This document shows, one piece after another, positions 16,377 through 25,019 of a stretch of DNA of 35,347 nt. Source of the DNA: an uncultured Oscillospiraceae bacterium (GTDB lineage Bacteria > Bacillota > Clostridia > Oscillospirales > Ruminococcaceae); assembly GCA_910583935.1 (NCBI GenBank), contig CAJTZM010000019.1:1-35347 (forward strand). The letters are read 5' to 3'. The notes beneath the pieces were generated by a model. The model was not told the DNA's origin, ran no database searches, and saw only the letters and a program-made list of their open reading frames with translations. Each line of letters starts with the position of its first letter. The first letter of the stretch is position 1. Made by a program: the position numbers and the translations under genes.

Positions 16377-16393
16377 AGTTAGATTATCAAACT
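16377..16393 (+). promoter_or_regulatory. FabT-like operator
   Basis: AGTTAGATTATCAAACT is an imperfect palindrome with one mismatch between arms (AGTTAGA/TCAAACT), resembling the FabT box of streptococci. It begins 5 bases after the -10, covering the predicted transcription start, so the regulator bound here would block initiation. Confidence 0.65.
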
Positions 16394-16422
16394 AATCATT
16401 TATCTATACCGGAGGAATCAGG

Positions 16423-16881
16423 ATGGACGCTTTTGCGGCAGCGCTTAATGAAGTGTTGACAGATACCTATCACAGCATCCTGCGGACTGAGGAAGAAGCG
16501 CTCAGGAAAAGCGGTCAGATCCATCTTTCCATCAAGGAAATACACCTGATTGAGGCGGTGGGAAAAGGAGGAAAGCAGGGCCGGACGGTCAGCGAGATCG
16601 CCATCGCTATGAATATCACCCGATCGACCGCCACCGTGGCAATCAACAAGCTGGAAAAGAGCGGATATCTGGAAAAGCAGCCTGGGGATGAAGACGGCCG
16701 TACCGTCCGGGTTACGCTGACCCGAAGCGGAAAACGGATCGACCATTTTCACCGGCTGTATCACTATAATATGGTTACAAAAATCGTGGAGGATCTGACC
16801 AAAACGGAAAAGGACAGTTTGTTTCAGGGGATCCAGAAGCTGAATGAATTTTTGAAAAAAAGCCTGGGGGAGAAAAAATGA
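16423..16881 (+). CDS. fabT: MarR-family fatty-acid synthesis repressor (FabT-like)
   Basis: This 152-residue protein has a winged helix-turn-helix in the middle (about 32-100). HLSIKEIHLIEAVG, the recognition region MNITRSTATVAINKLEKSGYL and the wing DEDGRTVRVTLT are typical of MarR proteins. Being first in a fab-acc operon and next to a FabT-like box, it is very probably the operon repressor. In streptococci FabT binds DNA with long-chain acyl-ACP as corepressor; the same is inferred here. GGAGGA precedes the ATG. Its stop overlaps the fabH ATG. Confidence 0.87.
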   Translation: MDAFAAALNEVLTDTYHSILRTEEEALRKSGQIHLSIKEIHLIEAVGKGGKQGRTVSEIAIAMNITRSTATVAINKLEKSGYLEKQPGDEDGRTVRVTLTRSGKRIDHFHRLYHYNMVTKIVEDLTKTEKDSLFQGIQKLNEFLKKSLGEKK

Positions 16882-17831
16882 GTTTTTGCGTATTAGGGAC
16901 GGGCAGCTATATCCCGCCTAAGGTAGTAACCAACGATGATTTGGCAACATTTTTAGAAACCTCTGACGAGTGGATCCGGGAGAGGACCGGCATCCGGCAG
17001 CGGCATGTCTGCGAGACGGAATCCACCTGCGATTTGGCCTATGAGGCGGCGGTGGCGGCGATGGCGCAAAGCGGCGTGAAGCCGGAGGAATTGGATATGA
17101 TCCTTTGCGCCACCATCAGCGGGGATTTCGCGACGCCGTCGGTGGCATGCGTGGTACAAAAAAGGCTGGGCGCTGTCTGCCCAGCGATGGATCTGAACGC
17201 AGCCTGCTCCGGCTTTCTGTTTTTGCTGGACACAGCGGCAGGCTTTTTTGCCCGAGGCCGCGTGAAAAAAATGCTGGTCATCGGCGCGGAGAGAATCAGC
17301 CGCCTGCTGGACTGGGACGACCGCAGCACCTGCGTCATTTTCGGCGACGGCGCCGGCGCCATGGTACTGGGCGAAGGGGATGGATATCTGGCCTCTCAGC
17401 TGCATTCTAAGGGGGACGACGATGTAATCCGCACCCCGGTGTTTGAGGGAAAGTCCCCCTTTAACCGGCGTGAGCAGGAGAATCCCTATATCCATATGAA
17501 GGGGCAGGAAACCTTTCGTTTTGCTGTAAACGCCATGACCCATGATCTAAAGAATCTGATTGCACAGGCCGGCCTTGCTGAGGAGCAGATCGATTGGGTA
17601 ATCCCCCATCAGGCGAACATCCGCATTATCGACGCAGCCAAAAAGCGGCTGCAGATCCCGCCGGAACGGTTTTGTGTGAACATTGACCGGTACGGCAATA
17701 CCTCCGCCGCCAGCATTCCAATGGTGATTGACGAGCTCAACCGCTCCGGAAGGCTGAATCGCGGCCACCTGCTGGCGCTGTGCGCCTTTGGCGGCGGGCT
17801 TTCCAGCGCCGCCTGCATTCTTCGCTGGTAA
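16878..17831 (+). CDS. fabH: 3-oxoacyl-ACP synthase III (FabH)
   Basis: This enzyme starts fatty-acid synthesis by condensing a short acyl-CoA with malonyl-ACP. It has 317 residues, as usual. The catalytic triad is complete: Cys110 (LNAACSGF), His244 (IPHQANIRI) and Asn274 (YGNTSAAS). Acetyl- or branched-chain preference cannot be told from sequence. It is coupled to fabT by an ATGA overlap with a GGGGGAG ribosome binding site. Confidence 0.97.
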   Translation: MSFCVLGTGSYIPPKVVTNDDLATFLETSDEWIRERTGIRQRHVCETESTCDLAYEAAVAAMAQSGVKPEELDMILCATISGDFATPSVACVVQKRLGAVCPAMDLNAACSGFLFLLDTAAGFFARGRVKKMLVIGAERISRLLDWDDRSTCVIFGDGAGAMVLGEGDGYLASQLHSKGDDDVIRTPVFEGKSPFNRREQENPYIHMKGQETFRFAVNAMTHDLKNLIAQAGLAEEQIDWVIPHQANIRIIDAAKKRLQIPPERFCVNIDRYGNTSAASIPMVIDELNRSGRLNRGHLLALCAFGGGLSSAACILRW

Positions 17832-17885
17832 GGCCGGACGAGCCGGCTTTTCCATATATTTTGCATTTTATAGGAGGAAATACAG

Positions 17886-18116
17886 ATGATTTTTGAGAAA
17901 TTGACAGCCATTTTGGCAGATCATGTAGACTGCGACCCCGCCTCGGTCACCATGGACACAACCTTTGAGGAGCTGGGCGTGGATTCGCTGGACACCGTCG
18001 ATATGGTCATGGAGCTGGAGGAAGCGCTGGACATTGAGCTGGAGCTGGACGAAAAAATTTCCACCGTCGGCGAAATGGTCAAGCTGGTGGAAGAAAAAAT
18101 AGGCGAGAAGGAATAA
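17886..18116 (+). CDS. acpP: Acyl carrier protein
   Basis: This acidic 76-residue protein carries the growing acyl chain on phosphopantetheine at Ser34 in GVDSLDTVD. The usual four-helix ACP pattern is visible (FEELGVDSLDTVDMVMELEE; STVGEMVKLVEEKI). A GGAGGAAA ribosome binding site precedes the ATG; the 54-base gap from fabH is the longest inside the operon, with no terminator in it. Confidence 0.97.
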   Translation: MIFEKLTAILADHVDCDPASVTMDTTFEELGVDSLDTVDMVMELEEALDIELELDEKISTVGEMVKLVEEKIGEKE

Positions 18117-18119
18117 GCC

Positions 18120-19067
18120 ATGATTAAAACACCGATTTGCGACATGCTGGGTATCGAATACCCGATTTTCCAAGGCGGTATGGCCTGGATTTCTGATGGA
18201 AAGCTGGCGGCAGCGGTATCGGAAGGCGGCGGTCTGGGGATCATCTCGGCCATGAACGCCGATACCGCCTATCTAAAAAAGGAAATCGACATCTGCCGCG
18301 GGCTGACCCAAAAGCCCTTTGGCGTCAACGTCATGCTCATGAGCCCCCATGTGGAGGAGGTCGCAAGGCTGCTGGCTGAGGAAAAGGTACCGGTGATCAC
18401 TACCGGCGCGGGAAATCCCGGAAAGTATATGAAGCTTTGGCAGGAGGCCGGCATCCAGGTGATCCCGGTAGTGGCCTCGGTGGCGATGGCCAAGCTGGTG
18501 TCCCGCCAAGGCGCCTGCGCCGTCATTGCAGAGGGCGGCGAATCCGGCGGACATGTGGGGGATCTGACTACCATGGCGCTTCTGCCGCAGGTATGCGACG
18601 CCACCTCTTTGCCGGTCATCGGCGCAGGCGGCATTGCCGACGGGCGCGGCGTAGCGGCGGCCTTTATGCTGGGGGCTGTAGGCGTACAGCTGGGCACCCG
18701 CTTTCTGGTCGCCAACGAATGCGGCGTACATCAGACCTACAAAAATAAGGTCCTCAAGGCAAAGGATATCGACACCATCGCCACCGGAAAGCGGCTGGGT
18801 CATCCGGTGCGCTGCTTAAAGACCCCCTATTCCCGGGAATATTTCCGTAAGGAGTACGACGGGAGCGTTTCCGATCAGGAGCTGGAGGCTTTCGGCGCCG
18901 GTGCGCTGCGTCTGGCGGCGGTAGAGGGCGACGAGCAGCGCGGCTGCTTTTTGGCGGGACAAATTTCCGCTATGGTAAAAAAAGAACAGCCTGCCGCCCA
19001 GATGATCCGTGAGATCTTTGCCGAGGCAGAAGATGTTTTGAATGGAGCGAGACAATGGGTAAAATAG
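18120..19067 (+). CDS. fabK: Enoyl-ACP reductase II (FabK, FMN-dependent)
   Basis: This enzyme reduces trans-2-enoyl-ACP in the last step of each elongation cycle with NAD(P)H and FMN. It has 315 residues in a TIM-barrel fold related to 2-nitropropane dioxygenase: start CDMLGIEYPIFQGGMAWISD, FMN-site sequences VITTGAGNP and EGGESGGHVG (with the conserved histidine), and VIGAGGIADGRG. FabK is unrelated to the triclosan-sensitive FabI, and no fabI is in this window, so triclosan tolerance is plausible. It starts 3 bases after acpP. Confidence 0.95.
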   Translation: MIKTPICDMLGIEYPIFQGGMAWISDGKLAAAVSEGGGLGIISAMNADTAYLKKEIDICRGLTQKPFGVNVMLMSPHVEEVARLLAEEKVPVITTGAGNPGKYMKLWQEAGIQVIPVVASVAMAKLVSRQGACAVIAEGGESGGHVGDLTTMALLPQVCDATSLPVIGAGGIADGRGVAAAFMLGAVGVQLGTRFLVANECGVHQTYKNKVLKAKDIDTIATGKRLGHPVRCLKTPYSREYFRKEYDGSVSDQELEAFGAGALRLAAVEGDEQRGCFLAGQISAMVKKEQPAAQMIREIFAEAEDVLNGARQWVK

Positions 19068-19975
19068 CATTTCTTTTTTCCGGCCAGGGCGCGCAGTACA
19101 GCGGCATGGGCCGAGAATTAACAGAAGCATCCGCAGCGGCAAGAGAGCTGTTCCAGCTGGCCGACCGGCTGCGGCCGGGCACCTCGTCCCAGTGCTTCGA
19201 GGGCTCTAAAGAGGAGCTGACTCAAACCAAAAATACCCAGCCGTGCCTGTTCTGCGTAGATCTGGCGGCGGCGCTGGCGCTGGAGGAACAAGGCGTTCGG
19301 GCCGACGGGGCGGCAGGGTTTTCTTTGGGTGAGATGGCGGCCCTAACCTTCGCCGGTATGCTGGAGCAGGAAGCCGGCTTTTCCCTGGTCTGCCAGCGGG
19401 CGGCGCTGATGGATGACGCGGCCCGGCAGGCGGACAGCGCCATGGCGGCGGTCCTGAAGCTGGACAACCAAACGGTCGAAGGGCTTTGCGGCCGCTTTCA
19501 ACAGCTATATCCGGTCAACTACAACTGCCCGGGCCAGCTGGTGGTTGCGGGTCTGCGGGAGGAAATCGAGGCGCTGGGTCCCCTGGTAAAAGAGGCGGGC
19601 GGGCGGATGGTTCCGCTGGCGGTCAGCGGCGGGTTCCACTCACCGTTTATGTCCGCCGCCGCCGAATCCTTCCGGCGGGAGCTGGAGCCCCTTTCCTTTT
19701 CGCCCGGCCGCATTCCGGTCTGGGCCAACTTGACAGCGAAGCCCTATCACCAGGGCGAGGCCAAGGCGCTTTTGGCGTCTCAGATGGAAAGCCCTGTCCG
19801 CTGGGAGCAGACCCTTCGCAATATGGCGGCGGAGGGGTTTGACACGTTTATCGAAGCCGGTCCCGGCAAAACCCTTTCCGGTTTGGTGGCTAAAACCCTA
19901 CCGCAGGCCAGTGTGTACCATGTAGAGGACGCCAAAACCCTGGAAACAACCACAAAGGCGGTGTTGGAAGAATGA
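19055..19975 (+). CDS. fabD: Malonyl-CoA:ACP transacylase (FabD)
   Basis: This enzyme loads malonyl groups onto ACP. It has 306 residues. The start FLFSGQGAQYSGMG, the nucleophile Ser90 in GFSLGE and the catalytic His195 in SGGFHSPFM are present. The usual GHSLGE motif has Phe instead of His before Ser-X-Gly, a variation also seen among Firmicutes and not expected to abolish activity. The gene overlaps the end of fabK by 13 bases and touches fabG. Confidence 0.96.
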   Translation: MGKIAFLFSGQGAQYSGMGRELTEASAAARELFQLADRLRPGTSSQCFEGSKEELTQTKNTQPCLFCVDLAAALALEEQGVRADGAAGFSLGEMAALTFAGMLEQEAGFSLVCQRAALMDDAARQADSAMAAVLKLDNQTVEGLCGRFQQLYPVNYNCPGQLVVAGLREEIEALGPLVKEAGGRMVPLAVSGGFHSPFMSAAAESFRRELEPLSFSPGRIPVWANLTAKPYHQGEAKALLASQMESPVRWEQTLRNMAAEGFDTFIEAGPGKTLSGLVAKTLPQASVYHVEDAKTLETTTKAVLEE

Positions 19976-20712
19976 TGCTTGAGGGAAAAACCGCGCTGAT
20001 CACCGGCGCCGGACGCGGTATCGGCAGGGCGATCGCCCTGGCTTTCGCAAAGGAGGGCGCGCATATCGCGGCAATCTATGCCGGAAACGCCCAGGCCGCC
20101 CAGGAGGTCTGCCAGCAGGCGGTACAGCTGGGCGTACAGGCCAAGGCGTATCAGTGCGATGTATCCAGCTTTGACCAGGCGAAGCAGACCGTCCAGGCGG
20201 TACAGAAGGATTTCGGCGGCGTGGACATTCTGGTCAACAACGCGGGCATTACCCGAGACGGGCTGGTTTATACCATGAAGGAAGCGGATTTTAACGCAGT
20301 ACTGGATACCAATCTCAAGGGCGCGTTTCATTTTATCAAGCATTGCTACCCGATCTTCGTCAAAAAGCGGGCGGGCAAAATCATCAACATTTCGTCGGTA
20401 TCCGGCCTGATGGGCAACGGCGGCCAGGCAAACTACGCCGCCTCCAAGGCGGGGCTGATCGGCCTGACCAAATCGGTGGCCCGGGAGCTGGCGGGACGGG
20501 GAATCTGCTGCAACGCCATCGCCCCCGGTTTTATCGAAACCGATATGACCGCCGCTATTGGCAAAGAGGACAATCCGCTGGCGGGTCTCATTCCTCTAAA
20601 GCGGATGGGTAAGCCGGAGGAGGTCGCGCAGCTGGCGGTATTTTTAGCCGGCAGCGGTTCGGACTATATCACCGGCGAGGTCATCCGCGTTGACGGCGGC
20701 TTGGCCATGTAG
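19972..20712 (+). CDS. fabG: 3-oxoacyl-ACP reductase (FabG)
   Basis: This NADPH-dependent short-chain dehydrogenase reduces 3-oxoacyl-ACP. It has 246 residues: TGAGRGIG (11-18) binds the nucleotide, NNAG (89-92) is the structural motif, and Ser142, Tyr155 and Lys159 (SSVSG; YAASK) form the catalytic set. Two adjacent ATGs (19972, 19975) are possible starts. The first overlaps the fabD stop. Confidence 0.96.
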   Translation: MMLEGKTALITGAGRGIGRAIALAFAKEGAHIAAIYAGNAQAAQEVCQQAVQLGVQAKAYQCDVSSFDQAKQTVQAVQKDFGGVDILVNNAGITRDGLVYTMKEADFNAVLDTNLKGAFHFIKHCYPIFVKKRAGKIINISSVSGLMGNGGQANYAASKAGLIGLTKSVARELAGRGICCNAIAPGFIETDMTAAIGKEDNPLAGLIPLKRMGKPEEVAQLAVFLAGSGSDYITGEVIRVDGGLAM

Positions 20713-20726
20713 GAAGGAGGACGCGT

Positions 20727-21956
20727 ATGAGACGTGTAGTAGTAACCGGCCTGGGAGCGGTAACGCCGGTTGGCAGCGAGATTCCCGTCTTCTGGGAAAG
20801 CCTATTGGCCGGCAAAAACGGCATTGGACCGCTGGACCGGTTTGACGCGGGCGAATATAAAGCAAAGGTGGCGGCACAGGTCAAGGATTTTGATCCGGCC
20901 CGCTATATGGAAAAGAGCGAGGCGCGCAAAAGCGATCTGTTCAGTCAGTACGCGGTGGCAGCGGCCTGCCAGGCCGTAGAGGACAGCGGCATTGACAAAA
21001 AGGTAGCGCCGGAACGGTTCGGCGTGTATTTCGGCTCCGGCATCGGGGGGCTGATCACCATGTCCGCCGAGATTCAGAAGCTTTTGGAAAAGGGGCCCAA
21101 GCGGGTATCGCCGTTTTTTATCCCGATGATGATCGCCAACATGGCGGCGGGAAACATTGCCATCCGCTTTGGTGCCAAGGGACCCTGCCTGCCGGTGACC
21201 ACCGCCTGCGCCACCAGTACCAACGAGGTGGGAGAGGCGTTCCACGCCATCCGCGCCGGTTATGCGGACGTAATTTTAGCAGGCGGCGCAGAGGCGGCCA
21301 TCACCCCCATCGGCGTGGCCGGCTTTACCAATTGTAAAGCCCTTTCTCTGGCAGAGAACCCGGACGAGGCTTCGCTGCCGTTTGACAAGCGCCGCAGCGG
21401 CTTTGTCATGGGAGAGGGCGCGGGCGCACTGATTCTAGAAGAGTATGCGCACGCGAAAAAGCGCGGCGCACGCATTTACGCCGAAATGACCGGCTATGGC
21501 TGCACCTGCGACGCATATCATATGACGGCGCCCGCCCCCAGTGGAGAAGGCGCCGCCCGAGCCATTTCCCTGGCGCTGGAGGAAACCGGCGAATGGGACG
21601 GGCCGGTTTATCTCAACGCCCACGGCACCGGTACGCCGATGAACGACGCAACCGAAACCCAGGCCATCAAGACCGCTTTTGGCGAAAGGGCAAAAAAGCT
21701 TCTCGTCAGCTCGACCAAATCCATGACCGGCCATATGCTGGGCGCCGCCGGCGCGGTGGAGGCAATCGTATCCGTATTGGCGCTGGACAAGGGGGAGATC
21801 CCCCCCACCATCAACCTGCGCGAGCCGGACCCGGAATGCGATTTGGACTATGTACCCAACCAGTCCAGGCAGGTGCAGGCGCAGCTGGCGCTGTCCACCT
21901 CTCTGGGCTTTGGCGGACACAACGCTTGCATTGCGTTTAAGCGGATGGAGGGATAA
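20727..21956 (+). CDS. fabF: 3-oxoacyl-ACP synthase II (FabF)
   Basis: This condensing enzyme elongates acyl-ACP with malonyl-ACP. It has 409 residues with the KAS II triad: Cys161 (TTACATS), His299 (NAHGTGTP) and His336 (KSMTGHMLGAAG). An AGGAGG ribosome binding site precedes the ATG. It is the only elongating condensing enzyme in the window. In lactic bacteria with this operon order FabF does all elongation, and the same is inferred here. Confidence 0.97.
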   Translation: MRRVVVTGLGAVTPVGSEIPVFWESLLAGKNGIGPLDRFDAGEYKAKVAAQVKDFDPARYMEKSEARKSDLFSQYAVAAACQAVEDSGIDKKVAPERFGVYFGSGIGGLITMSAEIQKLLEKGPKRVSPFFIPMMIANMAAGNIAIRFGAKGPCLPVTTACATSTNEVGEAFHAIRAGYADVILAGGAEAAITPIGVAGFTNCKALSLAENPDEASLPFDKRRSGFVMGEGAGALILEEYAHAKKRGARIYAEMTGYGCTCDAYHMTAPAPSGEGAARAISLALEETGEWDGPVYLNAHGTGTPMNDATETQAIKTAFGERAKKLLVSSTKSMTGHMLGAAGAVEAIVSVLALDKGEIPPTINLREPDPECDLDYVPNQSRQVQAQLALSTSLGFGGHNACIAFKRMEG

Positions 21957-21957
21957 T

Positions 21958-22419
21958 ATGATGGATATGAAGGAAATCCGTACCCTGGCGCAGATTATGA
22001 AGGACAACGGTCTGACCCAGGTAGAAATACAAGAGGATGGCAAAACCATTCGGATGGAACGGGAAAGCGCCGTTTGTGCGCCGGCGGCGCCGGTGCTGTC
22101 CGTCCCGGTTATGCAGTCTCCCCTGCCTTCTATAGCGGAAGATGCCCCGCCGCAGCCGGCGGCCAAGGAACCGGAAGGCCGGATTGTGGAAAGCCCCATA
22201 GTCGGCATGTACTACGCGTCGCCCGCGCCCGGGGATCCGCCTTTTGTTAAAAAAGGCAGCCAGGTGAAAAAAGGCGATGTGCTTTGTATCATTGAGGCGA
22301 TGAAAACCATGAACGAAATCACCGCCGACTGCGACGGAGAGATCCTGCAAATCTATGCGGGCAACGGTCAGCTGGTAGAAGTAGGCCAGCGGCTGTTCTT
22401 AATGGGGGATGCGCAATGA
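21958..22419 (+). CDS. accB: Biotin carboxyl carrier protein of acetyl-CoA carboxylase (AccB)
   Basis: The protein has 153 residues: an N-terminal helical part (KEIRTLAQIMKDNGLTQVEI), a Pro/Ala-rich linker (about 40-75) and a C-terminal biotinyl domain. Lys116 in EAMKTMNE is the biotin attachment site; the usual EAMK(M/L)MN has Thr after the lysine here. It carries the carboxyl group from AccC to AccAD. ATGs at 21958, 21961 and 21967 are possible; the first two fit the GGAGGG site best. Confidence 0.93.
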   Translation: MMDMKEIRTLAQIMKDNGLTQVEIQEDGKTIRMERESAVCAPAAPVLSVPVMQSPLPSIAEDAPPQPAAKEPEGRIVESPIVGMYYASPAPGDPPFVKKGSQVKKGDVLCIIEAMKTMNEITADCDGEILQIYAGNGQLVEVGQRLFLMGDAQ

Positions 22420-22832
22420 ACCAAGAAGAAATAATGAAAATTTTGCCGCACCGGGACAACATGCTTTTGGTGGAGGAAGCGCAGGTCATCGACGGCGTCG
22501 CCCATGGGAAATATACGGTCCGCGGCGACGAGTGGTTTTTGCAGGGCCATTTCCCCGGCAATCCGGTGGTGCCAGGGGTGATTCTGTGCGAAATGATGGC
22601 CCAGGCCACCTGCGTTTTACTGGCAGAGACGCTGCCCGAGGGGTCTACCCCGTTTTTCGCCAGCTTGAACAAGGTGAAGTTTAAAAACCCCGTTCGGCCA
22701 GGCGATACGCTGAAAACCGAATGCGTCATTACCAAATCGAAGGGCCCGTTTTATTTTGCCAGCGGGAAAGGCTATGTTGACGGAAAGCTGTCGGTCAGCG
22801 GGGACTTTTCTTTTGCTGTTGTGAGGAAGTGA
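22416..22832 (+). CDS. fabZ: 3-hydroxyacyl-ACP dehydratase (FabZ)
   Basis: This hotdog-fold dehydratase forms trans-2-enoyl-ACP. It has 138 residues: the start IMKILPHRDNMLLVE, catalytic His45 in GHFPGNPVVPG and Glu59 are all present. It overlaps the accB stop by four bases. No isomerase such as FabM or FabA is in the window, so the route to unsaturated acids is not visible here. Confidence 0.96.
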   Translation: MNQEEIMKILPHRDNMLLVEEAQVIDGVAHGKYTVRGDEWFLQGHFPGNPVVPGVILCEMMAQATCVLLAETLPEGSTPFFASLNKVKFKNPVRPGDTLKTECVITKSKGPFYFASGKGYVDGKLSVSGDFSFAVVRK

Positions 22833-22836
22833 GCCA

Positions 22837-24150
22837 TTGTTTTCAAAAATTTTAATCGCAAATCGCGGCGAGATCGCGGTCCGCATCATCCGTGCCTGTA
22901 AGGAAATGGGGATCGCCACCGTCGCGGTCCATTCCCAGGCGGATAAAGAATCTTTGCATGTATCCTTAGCCGACGAAAGCGTCTGCGTGGGAAAGTCCCT
23001 GCCAGGCGAAAGCTATCTGCGGCAAAGGGACATTATCACAGCGGCGCTGCTCACCGGCGCCCAGGCCATCCATCCTGGCTACGGCTTTTTGGCGGAAAAC
23101 GCGGCATTTGCCCGTCTCTGCGAGCAGAATGGTTTGGTCTTTATCGGCCCGGACGCAGACGTCATCTCCCGCATGGGGGATAAGGACGCGGCCCGACGGA
23201 TGATGCAGAAGGCAGGTGTTCCCACCATCCCGGGCACCGATCTTTTGTCCACCCCGAAGGAGGCGGCCGAGGCCGCCAAAAAAATCGGCTATCCGGTGCT
23301 GATCAAGGCTCGGGCAGGCGGCGGCGGAAAGGGAATCCGGCTGGTAAAGGATCCGAAGGATTTGGAAAAGGCTTTTCTGACCGCGTCGGAGGAGGCGAAA
23401 AACGCCTTTGGAGACGGCGGCGTATATATGGAAAAATATCTGTCCCCAGTAAAGCACATTGAGGTACAGCTGCTGGCGGACGAGAGCGGCAACATAGTCT
23501 GTCTGGGCGAACGGGAATGCTCCATCCAAAAGAGAAATCAAAAGCTTTTGGAGGAGGCCCCCTCCCCTGCCATCGACCCGGTGCTGCGGGAAAAAATGTG
23601 CAAGGCGGCGGCCAAGGCCGCTAAGGCAGCCAAATATACCAACGCGGGAACAGTTGAATTTCTTTTAGACGACGCGGGGCACTTTTATTTTATGGAGATG
23701 AACACCCGATTGCAGGTAGAGCATCCGGTCAGCGAATTTGTGTCCGGCGTGGATATTGTCAAATGGCAGATCCGCATTGCCTGCGGCGTTTTGTTAAACT
23801 TCCGCCAGCAGGATGTGAAAATCACCGGCGCCGCTATCGAATGCCGGATCAACGCGAAAAGCGGCGGCAAAATCTCCTTTTTCCATGTGCCCGGCGGCCC
23901 CTGGGTCCGGTTCGACACCTTTTTGTATCAGGGCTATGAGATGCTTCCCTACTACGATTCCATGATGGGAAAGCTGATCGTCTACGCCAAGACCCGAGAG
24001 GAAGCGATCCGGAAGATGAATTCCGCCTTATGCGAGCTGGTGCTGGAGGGCATACCCAACAATCTGGACGACCAGCTGGAGATCATCAGCGATCCGGTAT
24101 TTTTAACCGGAAATTATCATACGGATTTTATGGCAAAGAGAGGTGAATAA
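22837..24150 (+). CDS. accC: Biotin carboxylase (AccC)
   Basis: This ATP-grasp enzyme carboxylates biotin on AccB. It has 437 residues from a TTG start at 22837 preceded by GAGGAAG; the protein begins FSKILIANRGEIAVRII, the invariant family start, so the TTG is well supported. The ATP-binding ARAGGGGKGIR loop (about 164-174) and the active-site EMNTRLQVEHPVSE (about 287-300) are present. It is slightly short for the family (about 445-455), because of a compact segment near AKSGGKISFFHVPGG. Confidence 0.95.
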   Translation: MFSKILIANRGEIAVRIIRACKEMGIATVAVHSQADKESLHVSLADESVCVGKSLPGESYLRQRDIITAALLTGAQAIHPGYGFLAENAAFARLCEQNGLVFIGPDADVISRMGDKDAARRMMQKAGVPTIPGTDLLSTPKEAAEAAKKIGYPVLIKARAGGGGKGIRLVKDPKDLEKAFLTASEEAKNAFGDGGVYMEKYLSPVKHIEVQLLADESGNIVCLGERECSIQKRNQKLLEEAPSPAIDPVLREKMCKAAAKAAKAAKYTNAGTVEFLLDDAGHFYFMEMNTRLQVEHPVSEFVSGVDIVKWQIRIACGVLLNFRQQDVKITGAAIECRINAKSGGKISFFHVPGGPWVRFDTFLYQGYEMLPYYDSMMGKLIVYAKTREEAIRKMNSALCELVLEGIPNNLDDQLEIISDPVFLTGNYHTDFMAKRGE

Positions 24151-24156
24151 ATTCCC

Positions 24157-25014
24157 ATGCAGCTTCAGGGATTTTTTAAAAAACCGAAAAACGCGCTGGA
24201 AAAGGGCGGCCGTACGCCGGTAAGCGCAGCGGCGGAAATGCGCACGGAGCCAACCGAGCTTTGCCCAGCCTGCAAAAAGGCCGCGCTGCCCAGCGAACTT
24301 TGGGATAACTTTTTGGTTTGCAGCTGCGGACATCATTTTCGCATGAACGCCCGCCAGCGGATTGATTTTATCACCGATCCCGGCAGCTTTTGCGAAATGG
24401 ATGGGGAGCTGCGCGCCAAAGACGTGATTTCCTTTCCCGGCTACGACAAAAAGCTGAAGCACGCGCGGCTGGCATCCGGCGAAAAAGAGGCGGTTATCTG
24501 CGGTACGGCGGCAATCGGCGGCCATGCCTGCGGATTGTTTGTCATGGAATCCGCCTTTATGATGGGAAGCATGGGCACTGTTGTGGGGGAAAAAATCACC
24601 CGCTTGTTTGAATATGCCACCGCCCATTCGCTGCCGGTGGTGGGCTACACCGTTTCCGGCGGCGCGCGCATGCAGGAGGGAATCCTTTCCCTAATGCAGA
24701 TGGCCAAAACCTCCGGTGCTGTCAAACGCCACAGCGACGCGGGGAATCTTTACATTACCGTTCTGACTGATCCGACTACCGGCGGCGTTACAGCCAGCTT
24801 TGCCATGGAGGGGGATATTATCCTGGCGGAGCCTGGGGCGCTAATTGGATTTGCCGGCCCTCGGGTCATTGAGCAAACCATCCGCAAAAAGCTGCCGGAG
24901 GGCTTTCAGCAGGCGGAATTTTTGGTACAGCGGGGATTTGTAGACCGTATTACCCCCAGAGCAGGCCAGAAAAAGCTTCTGACCAGGCTTTTGATGCTGC
25001 ATGAAAGGAGCTGA
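24157..25014 (+). CDS. accD: Acetyl-CoA carboxylase carboxyltransferase beta subunit (AccD)
   Basis: With AccA this subunit transfers the carboxyl from biotin to acetyl-CoA, giving malonyl-CoA. It has 285 residues. A zinc ribbon (CPAC, 15 residues, then CSC) is followed by the crotonase-like core, with GGARMQEGILSLMQM and the glycine-rich TDPTTGGVTASFAM. The zinc ribbon's second pair is C-X-C rather than the usual C-X2-C, an odd deletion near the end of the ribbon. GAGGTG lies upstream at a long spacing. Confidence 0.95.
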   Translation: MQLQGFFKKPKNALEKGGRTPVSAAAEMRTEPTELCPACKKAALPSELWDNFLVCSCGHHFRMNARQRIDFITDPGSFCEMDGELRAKDVISFPGYDKKLKHARLASGEKEAVICGTAAIGGHACGLFVMESAFMMGSMGTVVGEKITRLFEYATAHSLPVVGYTVSGGARMQEGILSLMQMAKTSGAVKRHSDAGNLYITVLTDPTTGGVTASFAMEGDIILAEPGALIGFAGPRVIEQTIRKKLPEGFQQAEFLVQRGFVDRITPRAGQKKLLTRLLMLHERS

Positions 25015-25019
25015 CCGGG

